Below, in pieces: positions 36,529-44,252 of a stretch of DNA of 64,000 nucleotides. A program made the translations under genes and the position numbers. The notes under the pieces were generated by a model, which worked only from the letters and a program-made list of their open reading frames with translations, searched no databases and was not told the origin of the DNA. Numbering within the stretch: position 1 is the first letter of the stretch; every line of letters starts with the position of its first letter. The stretch is taken from assembly GCF_900167945.1 (NCBI RefSeq), contig NZ_FUZA01000002.1, positions 806,001-870,000 of the forward strand, written 5' to 3'. The DNA comes from Dyadobacter psychrophilus (GTDB taxonomy: Bacteria; Bacteroidota; Bacteroidia; Cytophagales; Spirosomataceae).

Positions 36529-37710
36529 TCACGTAGCAATACGAAAGATGCGTTCGGCATTGCCGTGCGCCACTTTTGCACGTTCTTCATCCGTCAGCGG
36601 TGCCGAATCCATGAATGCTACCGCAGGGCCACTGGGTTGAAAGGGATAATCTATCGCCCACATAACAGAATCAATCCCAAGTTTGTCAATGCAAAAGCGA
36701 AGCACAAGCGGATCTTCGACGCCGCTGGTTGTTATTGAAAAGTTTCGTTTGAAATACTCGCTCGGTTTAAGCTGGTTACCACGTCCGGCACGCGCCCCGG
36801 GTGCACCCATAAAATCAAGTCGCCAAAGCCAGAAAGGCAGTGCCTCACCCATATGGCCCAGCACGATTTGCAGTTTCGGGAAACGGTCGAGTACACCGCT
36901 AAGCATTAAACGCACGGCATGTGTGCCCGCTTCGATGCCGTATCCCCAGATGGCCCCTTCCAATCGGTAATCCTGGAAAGGTGCGGCCATGCCGTCAGAC
37001 GGAGCCCTCGGGTGAATGTAGAGCGGGGCGCCCAGCGCTTCGGCAGCTTCCAGGATGGGCCAAAAGCGCTGTTCGTCAAGATACCCGTTTCCCGTATGCG
37101 AGTTGACCAGAAAGCCGTTCAGTTTCAGTGTTTTAATCGAGCGTTCCATTTCCCTCGCAGCTTGCTGCGGATTTTGAGGAGCAAAACAGGCCAGACCAGC
37201 AAACCGCGTCGGATGGCGGCGAATTGCTTCGCTTAACCGATCGTTGGAAAGACTGGCAAGGCTTACGGCCTGGTCGGCTTCAAAGAGCTGCACACCCGGC
37301 AGGCTCATTGAAAGCAGGTGCATATCTACACCAGTTGCATCCATATGGGCTATCCGGCCTTCATCTAAATCCAGTAGTTTAGGTAGCAGTAATCTTGCGC
37401 TCGCATCCCGGTTTGATACCGGGGGTGGGGTTTTTGACGGGTCCTCAGCAACGGCGGGACTGTCAAAAACCGATGTCAGCAACTTGAAATCCAAATTTGA
37501 CCCACCTTTTCGCACCAGATCACGGATAGCAGCAGCCACCTCCGGAATCATGAAAGCTTCTTCCGTGGCGATCTTCCTGACGGCTTTTTTGGCAACCGGC
37601 TGCATGGCATTGTCGGGCTCAGGCTGTGCAATAGAGCCAGGCCAGGAGGCGACACCAGCAAATGCAGATAGCTGAGCCAATGCAGTCCGGCGGTTAACCG
37701 GCGTATTCAT
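36529..37710 (-). CDS. Tat-exported amidohydrolase 2 family protein (ACMSD/2,3-DHB decarboxylase-like)
   Basis: A 393-residue protein. The start at 37710 gives a Tat-like leader, 'NRRTALAQLSAFAGVASW'. The body is an amidohydrolase-2 TIM barrel of the ACMSD type: 'KIATEEAFMIPEV' at the first strand, 'LGAPLYIHPRAPSDGM' (metal His), 'LQIVLGHMGEALPFWLWRLD' (second His) and 'VMWAIDYPFQP' (metal Asp). Family members are metal-dependent decarboxylases or hydrolases of aromatic acids. The first motif has Glu-x-Ala where many members have Glu-x-His, as I recall for 2,3-dihydroxybenzoate decarboxylases. Export is unusual for that activity, so the natural substrate is open. It has its own promoter at 37791-37798. 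Confidence 0.82.
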   Translation of the reverse strand: MNTPVNRRTALAQLSAFAGVASWPGSIAQPEPDNAMQPVAKKAVRKIATEEAFMIPEVAAAIRDLVRKGGSNLDFKLLTSVFDSPAVAEDPSKTPPPVSNRDASARLLLPKLLDLDEGRIAHMDATGVDMHLLSMSLPGVQLFEADQAVSLASLSNDRLSEAIRRHPTRFAGLACFAPQNPQQAAREMERSIKTLKLNGFLVNSHTGNGYLDEQRFWPILEAAEALGAPLYIHPRAPSDGMAAPFQDYRLEGAIWGYGIEAGTHAVRLMLSGVLDRFPKLQIVLGHMGEALPFWLWRLDFMGAPGARAGRGNQLKPSEYFKRNFSITTSGVEDPLVLRFCIDKLGIDSVMWAIDYPFQPSGPAVAFMDSAPLTDEERAKVAHGNAERIFRIAT

Positions 37711-37790
37711 TTTGTTATCATTAAACGGACTGGTTTTGCGAGCACACATGGCATGTAAGATTTTTGGTTTGAAGAAATTGAGAATGCCTT

Positions 37791-37798
37791 CAAACTTA
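37791..37798 (-). promoter_or_regulatory. -7 promoter box for the amidohydrolase gene
   Basis: The plus strand reads CAAACTTA, i.e. TAAGTTTG on the minus strand, an exact TAnnTTTG match 81 bases before the start codon and inside the gap after the hybrid regulator gene. Confidence 0.5.
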
Positions 37799-37883
37799 AA
37801 ATAAGCCGACCGTTAAGCGTTATAACACTTTTGCCAGTATCTAGCAAGAATAGAACATGGTCAATTTTTGTAGGAAAAAGGAA

Positions 37884-40800
37884 TTATTTTGCTGACAAGC
37901 TTGCATGACTCCGTGCGTATTCGGTGGGGGTTTGACCAAACTGGTCCCGGAAACATTTGGTAAAATAGTTCGGGTTGGTGAAGCCTACCATAAATGCAAT
38001 TTCGCTGACGTTGCCGTGTTGCTGAGAAAGCAGACTGGCAGCGCGTTTTAAGCGGAAGGTCCTGATCAGTTCGTTCGCCGATTGCCCGAGCAGGGCCTTC
38101 AACTTGCGGTGGAGGTGGGTTTGGCTCATGCCAATTTCCTGACTGAACATTGTTACATCGAAGTCGGCATTAGAAAGGTTAGTATCCAGCAAAGCAAAGA
38201 CTTTGGTCAGGAATTTTTCGTCTGTTGAGGTTACTGTTATTTCAGCCGGCTGGACGAGCAATTGTCGGCTGAAATGTTCTCTTAAATGCTGTCGGCTTGC
38301 AAGAAGATTCTTAACGCGCATGAGCAGCTCCGCGCGTTCAAATGGTTTTGTAAGGTAATCATCCGCGCCTGTTTCCAGGCCCGCCAGTTTATTTGTTATG
38401 CCCGTTTTCGCCGTCAGCATTACAACAGGGATATGGCTGGTCCGCTCGTCCGTTTTCAGGCGGCGGCAAAGTTCAAAACCGTCTGTTCCCGGCATCATAA
38501 CGTCGCTAATGATCAGATCTGGTAAATGTGTTACAGCCAGTTCAAAGCCTTCATCACCATTGCCAGCAGCCAGTGTTTCGTATATTTGGGCAAAACAATC
38601 CACCAGAAAATGCCTCAAATCGGCATTGTCTTCAATAATGAGCAGCCGGGTTTTGTGTTGTGCCGGGTTCGCGTAGATTTCCTCAAAAGCTGTATCATCA
38701 GGACTTGTTAGGGTAACCGGCGTTTGAGAATTAGTCTGTTGGCTGGCCACAGGAAAAGGCAATGTGACAGTAAAAGTGGTGCCTTTTTCCAGCTCGCTTT
38801 CCAGGCTTATCACTCCTCCGTGTAGCGCTACCAGTTCTTTTGCCAGCGCCAGCCCGATTCCCGTGCCTTCATAACGGCGGGTAACAGAGCTATCCGCCTG
38901 GAAAAACCGGTCGAAAACATGTTGGCGTTGGTGTTCGGGAATGCCTATCCCCGCATCCTGGACGATAACCCGCAAGTAAAGGGGGTTACTATACAAATCC
39001 TCTACAAAAGCCGAAAACTGCACCATTTTGCCGGATGGGGTAAACTTGGCAGCATTGGTCAGCAGGTTAGAAAAGATCCTGGTAAGTTTGTCCTGATCTG
39101 CGCTTACCCAGACAGCCTGCATAGGAACGGTGTAGCGATAAATTATCCGGCGACTTTCAAAGAGCCCAATATAAGACCCGGCCAGCTCTTTCAAAAAGCT
39201 GCTCAGATCAATAGGCTGTGGGTTGAGCATTAATTTTCCCACTTCCAGTTTGGAAAGATCCAGCAACTGGTTGATCATGTCAAGCAGTTGACCAGCTTGC
39301 CGTTCAATGAGCTGGTAATCTGAATGATGTTTGTTCTCATGCTCAAATTGTAACTTGTCAATCGTGCCCTTGATCACTGACAATGGTGTCCGGAATTCGT
39401 GGGAGAGGTTGGCGAAGAATTCTGATTTAAGCGCGTCGACTTCCTGCAACTTTTCGGCGGTAAGGCGCTCGAATTTCAACTGGCTGTGAAGCCGTTCCCG
39501 ATTGATAAGATGTTGCCTTGCCAACCAGATCAGGCTCAAAATGAGCATTGTGTATAATGCATATGCCCACCCCGTCTGCCACCACGGCGGATGAATGATG
39601 ACGAGCAGTGAAGTACCCGCCTGGTTCCAGACGCCGTCGTTGTTCGAAGCCTTCACACGAAAGGTGTAGGTGCCGGGTCGCAGGTCCGTGTAACGTGCAA
39701 GGCGCTGGTTACCAGTATAGATCCAGTCTTTATCCAAACCCGCTAATTGATATGCGTATTGGTTTTTTTCAGGGGAATTGAAATTTAAAGCCACAAATTC
39801 AAAGGAAACGAAGTTTTCCTCATACGGAAGTTCCAGCAAACCAGCAGGGACTGGCCGCCTTTTTTCCTGGACCTTTAAGCTCGTCAGATGAACGGGAGGA
39901 ACAATGGCGTTTCGATTGATCCTGCCCGCTTCAAAACCAACCGCTCCATTGATTGTGCCAAACAGCAACCGTCCCTGGCGGCTGTGCACACTGCCCAGGT
40001 TGCATTCATTATCAGGCAGCCCGTCACTCATATCGAAGTTTCTAAAATGGCCGGAAGCGGGGTTGAACTGGCTGATCCCGTGGCCCGTACCCAGCCAAAG
40101 GTTTCCCAGGTTGTCAGGGGCAATGCTGACGACTTGATTGGAAGGCAGCCCGTTTTTGGTTGAGTAATAAGAGAATTTTCCGGTGGCTGGATCGAAACGG
40201 TTCAAACCGCCATGACTCGTGCCGACCCAAAGAATGCCATTCTCGTCCTCATACAATGCGCGCACCCAATTATCAGTGAGCAGGCCTGGCGAATAAACGC
40301 GGCCGGATTGATAATAAATGAACTTACCCGTTCTCGGATCCAGCTTGTTAAGCCCCTGAGCAGTAGCAATCCAGATATCACCGGTTTTGCTCACCAGCAA
40401 ATCCAATATCAGGAAATGGCTTAGTGTGCGGGCCGGGGCCATGGCTGCCTCACTTTTAGGTTGCAAAACATCCCGGGTATAATAAAAGGATTGTCCGGTG
40501 GCCGGGTCAATATATCCGATTGCTCCCTTCAAACCCACCGATCCGCCAATCCAGAGTTTGCCGTCCCGATCTTCGTCAATGCACATTGCCGGCACTTTGG
40601 TCGGGTAACGGGTAAATGTCCCCTTCGCCCTGTCCAGCCGGTGCAAGGCTTCCTTCGTGCCAACCCACACCTGTCCGGCATGGTCTTCGAAAAGGGTTGA
40701 AACGCCCTCACTTGACAAAGAATTCGCATCTGTTGGTTGTGCAGAGATGTGTTCCAGCTGTCCCGTGGCACCCTTCCAGCGAAAAAGTCCTTTTTGAAGA

Positions 40801-41993
40801 CTTCCCAGCCAGATCGTTCCCGTATGATCTTGCAGCACTGCCTGAAAATTATGTTCCGCAAGGCGGAAGGGAGCCTGCGGCAGGTGCCTGGGATATGTAT
40901 AGAAGGGCTTTGGATTTGCCGGTAACTGGTCAATACCATTATCCGTGCCTATCCAGACGGCGCCGGTCCGGTCACGAAAAACAGCACGGACGTCATTACT
41001 GCTCAGACTTCCAATCTGCGCCGGGGCAGATCGATAAGTTATTAGTTCATCTGTTTCCGTGTTGATATGCTGCAAGCCCTCGGGGGAAGAAACCCAGAGA
41101 GACCCGGCCATGTCTTCAAACAGGCCACTTTCATAAATTGTTTGATATACTAATCCTTTCGGATTATAAGCAACTGGCGTAAGTGTATCGCCGGTTATTT
41201 TTGTCCGGAACAACCCATTGCCCTCCGTTCCAATCCAAAGCTCACCGGATTTGTCCAGTAAAAAAGCATAGGGGCTCACCGGTTTATCGGCCTGGTAAGG
41301 CAACGCAAACTGTCGCCCGCTGGCAGCCCTGCGCCATACGTTTGGGTTATGGGAAAGTTTAGGCAGATTAATGTGGATGGGCGTGAAGCGGCCTGTTTGT
41401 TTATCAAACCGAAAAAGCTGCCCTCTGGACTTCACCTCTATCAGCAGGTTACCCCCGGCATCTTCCCCGATAATGTGGTTGACCCGTTCGATCGGGAACC
41501 GGCTATATCTTCTCGTTACCGGATCAAAACGTAAAAGTCCCAGGGGAGTGCCAATCCATAACAAACCGTGTCGGTCCTCAAACATATTGAAGTGAACATT
41601 CCAATAATAAGAAAGTCCGGGGAGCTGATTGTACGCAGTTGCTTTGCCCGTTTGTTTGTTAACCTGGTGTAAACCGCCGCCCATCGTTGCCACCCAAATG
41701 CGGCCTTTTTGATCTTCGTGGATATCCGTGATGATGGTATGCTGTAATGTGCTGTTTCCGGCTTTGGGATCAAATTGAAATGCAGTAAAGTTGTATCCAT
41801 CATACTTGTTGAGACCATCAGCAGTACCAAACCACAAAAAGCCCTCACGATCCTGGCAAATCGAGCTGATTAAATTATTTGATAAACCTTGCCGCGTAGA
41901 TAAGTGCGCAAAGCGAACCGGATTTATCTGGGCTGCAGTCCTGCCGGCGCACAGCAGCAACATTACTAACCATAAACCTATTGACTTTCTCAT
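37884..41993 (-). CDS. hybrid two-component system regulator (sensor kinase/response regulator/AraC HTH)
   Basis: A 1369-residue one-piece hybrid two-component system. Order: signal peptide (1-21); periplasmic sensor of about thirteen Reg_prop beta-propeller repeats, each with a 'LWIGT..GL..FD' core (about 25-720); Y_Y_Y domain (about 725-790); transmembrane helix (about 803-825); HisKA with phospho-acceptor His865 in 'ANLSHEFRTPLSVIKG'; HATPase ('NLLTNAAKFTPSG', 'DAGIGIP', 'GTGIGLALAKELV'); receiver domain with phospho-acceptor Asp1164 in 'LIISDVMMPG' and 'VVMLTAKTG', 'DYLTKPF'; and a C-terminal AraC HTH (about 1265-1362). Such proteins sense glycan breakdown products in the periplasm and activate utilisation loci. 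All phosphorelay residues are present. The mannose locus is the nearest target. Confidence 0.96.
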   Translation of the reverse strand: MRKSIGLWLVMLLLCAGRTAAQINPVRFAHLSTRQGLSNNLISSICQDREGFLWFGTADGLNKYDGYNFTAFQFDPKAGNSTLQHTIITDIHEDQKGRIWVATMGGGLHQVNKQTGKATAYNQLPGLSYYWNVHFNMFEDRHGLLWIGTPLGLLRFDPVTRRYSRFPIERVNHIIGEDAGGNLLIEVKSRGQLFRFDKQTGRFTPIHINLPKLSHNPNVWRRAASGRQFALPYQADKPVSPYAFLLDKSGELWIGTEGNGLFRTKITGDTLTPVAYNPKGLVYQTIYESGLFEDMAGSLWVSSPEGLQHINTETDELITYRSAPAQIGSLSSNDVRAVFRDRTGAVWIGTDNGIDQLPANPKPFYTYPRHLPQAPFRLAEHNFQAVLQDHTGTIWLGSLQKGLFRWKGATGQLEHISAQPTDANSLSSEGVSTLFEDHAGQVWVGTKEALHRLDRAKGTFTRYPTKVPAMCIDEDRDGKLWIGGSVGLKGAIGYIDPATGQSFYYTRDVLQPKSEAAMAPARTLSHFLILDLLVSKTGDIWIATAQGLNKLDPRTGKFIYYQSGRVYSPGLLTDNWVRALYEDENGILWVGTSHGGLNRFDPATGKFSYYSTKNGLPSNQVVSIAPDNLGNLWLGTGHGISQFNPASGHFRNFDMSDGLPDNECNLGSVHSRQGRLLFGTINGAVGFEAGRINRNAIVPPVHLTSLKVQEKRRPVPAGLLELPYEENFVSFEFVALNFNSPEKNQYAYQLAGLDKDWIYTGNQRLARYTDLRPGTYTFRVKASNNDGVWNQAGTSLLVIIHPPWWQTGWAYALYTMLILSLIWLARQHLINRERLHSQLKFERLTAEKLQEVDALKSEFFANLSHEFRTPLSVIKGTIDKLQFEHENKHHSDYQLIERQAGQLLDMINQLLDLSKLEVGKLMLNPQPIDLSSFLKELAGSYIGLFESRRIIYRYTVPMQAVWVSADQDKLTRIFSNLLTNAAKFTPSGKMVQFSAFVEDLYSNPLYLRVIVQDAGIGIPEHQRQHVFDRFFQADSSVTRRYEGTGIGLALAKELVALHGGVISLESELEKGTTFTVTLPFPVASQQTNSQTPVTLTSPDDTAFEEIYANPAQHKTRLLIIEDNADLRHFLVDCFAQIYETLAAGNGDEGFELAVTHLPDLIISDVMMPGTDGFELCRRLKTDERTSHIPVVMLTAKTGITNKLAGLETGADDYLTKPFERAELLMRVKNLLASRQHLREHFSRQLLVQPAEITVTSTDEKFLTKVFALLDTNLSNADFDVTMFSQEIGMSQTHLHRKLKALLGQSANELIRTFRLKRAASLLSQQHGNVSEIAFMVGFTNPNYFTKCFRDQFGQTPTEYARSHASLSAK

Positions 41994-42258
41994 CCTAGCT
42001 TAGTTTATGCTCCGGCAATCCCGTAATTACTAACAGTTTACACGGAATACTAACCTCAGACAAGATAATTAATTTTCGTGGATGCCGTTACGTTGCATCT
42101 GTTAACAAATCCGATCTATCACATTCTTTCAGCAATCCATTAATCATCCTTACCATTTGATACCCAAGTGTTTTTGTCAAATAAGATCGTGGCAGCAACT
42201 TTGGCTATCGAAACGCTTTTCCAAAACATATTCATTGATCGAAATTGAAGACAATATT

Positions 42259-42834
42259 ATGAACACAAGATTACTGATCCTGGCAGCGCTCATAGGCGCA
42301 CCCTTTATGTGTATCGGCGTTTATGTCGAAGCCAAATTTCCCGGAGTGGGACAGCCATGGTGGACCGGGGTTTGGGGGCTGATTTATATCACTGGTTGGC
42401 TTGCAGGAATGGAAGCTATGCGACGGCTTCGGCTAGCCGGTAATGATCCGCTTGGCAAATGGGCGGTTGTGCTCGTAATGATAGCATTGTTTCTTGCGGA
42501 TATATCTAATGTATGGCAGCTGGTCGCCCCGGATTATAAGCCTTCCTTATTTTGGGCGCTCGATATTTTCTGGCCGGTAAGCCACGTACTGATGCTTTTA
42601 GTGGGTATCGCCACGGTCCGTGCCAAAGTACTCGGCCCATACCAATGCTGGCTGCCAGTTGTTATGGGCTTGTGGTTCCCGCTTACAATGGTGTTGAGCC
42701 GGACGCCAATCGTTTTACATTTTTCAAATATCTATTCACTAATCGCCTGGACTTCAATGGCACTCATCCTGTGGCAAAGAGCTAGGATGCAAAAGATTGA
42801 CAGCAATTTACTCCTCCACGCCTTCCATTTGTGA
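42259..42834 (+). CDS. hypothetical multi-pass membrane protein
   Basis: A 191-residue hydrophobic protein with about six predicted membrane helices (near residues 5-22, 36-53, 68-86, 100-122, 128-148 and 155-172). I start at the ATG at 42259 because it opens directly into a hydrophobic helix ('NTRLLILAALIGAPFMCIGV'); the earlier in-frame ATG adds an unlikely charged leader. I do not recognise a family. It stands alone, convergent with the next minus-strand gene, which it overlaps by 27 bases at the 3' ends. Confidence 0.6.
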   Translation: MNTRLLILAALIGAPFMCIGVYVEAKFPGVGQPWWTGVWGLIYITGWLAGMEAMRRLRLAGNDPLGKWAVVLVMIALFLADISNVWQLVAPDYKPSLFWALDIFWPVSHVLMLLVGIATVRAKVLGPYQCWLPVVMGLWFPLTMVLSRTPIVLHFSNIYSLIAWTSMALILWQRARMQKIDSNLLLHAFHL

Positions 42835-43263
42835 ACTTTTTGATTGAGCCGAAAGGTCTTCGCTCATTTTATCTATCTGGTTCAAATGCTGGTGGAGAAT
42901 GGTGGCATTGATGCTCGTGTCTTTTATCAGGTCAAGCAGAATTCGGTATTCGATGGCAATTTGCTGGTGCATATTTACGATTTTGTCGAATGCCATACCC
43001 ACATCGTCGCTGAGGACCGCGATGTCGTCGTTATAGTTATCCGGCCGTGTTATGCAACCGTCGCGCATGCAGCATTTAAGCGAATCATACAGGTTTGCCA
43101 TTTCTTTCTTGATCACCAAACAAATCATGTAGTCCCTGCTGAGCAAATTTCTCATCTCAAATGGTATGTCTTGCCGCATTGCAACCGTCAGCGCTGACTG
43201 CTGGGCTTTAAAAAGGCGCCAAATTTTAATCACCTGTTTTACAATCTGTTTCACGTTCTCCAT
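42808..43263 (-). CDS. hypothetical helical protein
   Basis: A 151-residue, apparently all-helical soluble protein with no signal peptide. The start at 43263 ('MENVKQIVKQVIKIW') is preferred because the upstream extension would run through the terminator at 43346-43375. It has a central pair of Cys residues in 'LKCCMRDGC' and a charged, Ser-rich C-terminus. The composition recalls four-helix-bundle proteins but I cannot name a family. Confidence 0.5.
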   Translation of the reverse strand: MENVKQIVKQVIKIWRLFKAQQSALTVAMRQDIPFEMRNLLSRDYMICLVIKKEMANLYDSLKCCMRDGCITRPDNYNDDIAVLSDDVGMAFDKIVNMHQQIAIEYRILLDLIKDTSINATILHQHLNQIDKMSEDLSAQSKSSQMEGVEE

Positions 43264-43345
43264 GGTCGGACAAGTTTTTCTACAGATGAGCAATAATCGT
43301 TCCAAGCGACTGATATTCAAGCGGAAATCTGAAAGTTGAAAGCAA

Positions 43346-43375
43346 AAAAGCCGGCGATTCACAAAGCCGGCTTTT
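43346..43375 (-). terminator. intrinsic terminator after the YceI gene
   Basis: A perfect 10-bp stem, AAAAGCCGGC / GCCGGCTTTT with a 10-base loop, lies 54 bases past the YceI stop; on the minus strand it is followed by a T run. It separates YceI from the hypothetical gene downstream. Confidence 0.8.
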
Positions 43376-43428
43376 GAAGCAAGTAATTAGATTGTACAGA
43401 GCGACCTGACGGTTTCAGTTCGCAACAA

Positions 43429-43965
43429 TTACGCCACTTGTTTGGCGAGTTGAATGTTCGCGATGACCTTGATTTTTTCACCGAGTGCCAGCCCGCCGGT
43501 CTCGGTCAGCGAATTGAACGTAACATTGAAGTCCTTGCGGTCAATGGTTCCGTTTACTTCAAAACCTACTTTGATATTCCCCAAGTGATCCCTTTCCGTG
43601 CCGCCATATTCTGCTTCCAGCTCAACCTCCTTGGTTATTCCTTTCATGGTAAGATCACCAACCAGCTTGTATAAATCTCCTTTGATTTGTGTAAATGACG
43701 TTGATGTAAATGTAAACTGAGGGTAAGTCTCAGCTTCAAAAAAATCGGCATTTTTCAAATGTTCGTCCCTTCCTGGCTGACCAGTGTCTACACTCTTTAC
43801 ATCGACGTTAAATTCTATTCCGGCATTTTCGAATTGATCTCCTTCGGTAACTGCCCTGCCATTGAAGGATTTGAAAGAGCCTGTAACTGTTGAAATAACA
43901 AGGTGCTTCACCTTGAATTGAACTTCTGAATGCAGCGCATCTACATTCCAAATTGTTTTAGACAT
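43429..43965 (-). CDS. YceI family protein
   Basis: A 178-residue YceI-domain protein without a signal peptide, so probably cytoplasmic. The lipocalin-like YceI fold is indicated by 'WNVDALHSEVQFKVKHLVIS', 'VTGSFKSFNGRAV', 'RDEHLKNADFFEAETYPQFTF' and 'VGDLTMKGITKEVELEAEYGG'. The family binds isoprenoid or amphiphilic lipids such as polyprenyl chains and is often stress-induced. A TetR-type palindrome sits between its promoter and start codon (43994-44009), which suggests induction by a small hydrophobic molecule; no TetR gene is present in this window. Confidence 0.92.
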   Translation of the reverse strand: MSKTIWNVDALHSEVQFKVKHLVISTVTGSFKSFNGRAVTEGDQFENAGIEFNVDVKSVDTGQPGRDEHLKNADFFEAETYPQFTFTSTSFTQIKGDLYKLVGDLTMKGITKEVELEAEYGGTERDHLGNIKVGFEVNGTIDRKDFNVTFNSLTETGGLALGEKIKVIANIQLAKQVA

Positions 43966-43993
43966 TTTAAAGCGTATTTAATTTCATTTTGAT

Positions 43994-44009
43994 ACAAACG
44001 TCCGTTTGT
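43994..44009. promoter_or_regulatory. TetR-type operator palindrome ACAAACG-TC-CGTTTGT
   Basis: Perfect 7-bp arms with a 2-base centre, between the -7 box at 44019-44026 and the YceI start. The shape and the AAACG/CGTTT core are typical of TetR-family operators. A repressor bound here would block the promoter. Confidence 0.6.
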
Positions 44010-44018
44010 TCTGACATT

Positions 44019-44026
44019 CAAAATTA
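44019..44026 (-). promoter_or_regulatory. -7 promoter box for the YceI gene
   Basis: The plus strand reads CAAAATTA, i.e. TAATTTTG on the minus strand, an exact TAnnTTTG match 54 bases upstream of the start codon and immediately upstream of the TetR-type palindrome. Confidence 0.55.
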
Positions 44027-44252
44027 GGAATGTTGGATATACAAAATATAGTAGTATACCAAAGGATAGCACTAACCTCTTGTATACTGCTTTTGTAAAA
44101 CACTCAAAAAGAATATTTATTAAAAGAAATGTCCATAAAATGCCACGGTTTCATCGGGTGAGCGTGTCCTTGTCCATAGCAAATCAAGATTGATTTGAAG
44201 TTTCAGCGATTCTTTAACGCAAAAGATCTTCACTACTTAACAACCATGTCCA

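Noticed and set aside
43264..43362. Longer N-terminus (33 extra residues) for the hypothetical gene 42808-43263
   Set aside because: The extension crosses the YceI terminator hairpin, so its mRNA would be cut off; the ATG at 43263 is better.
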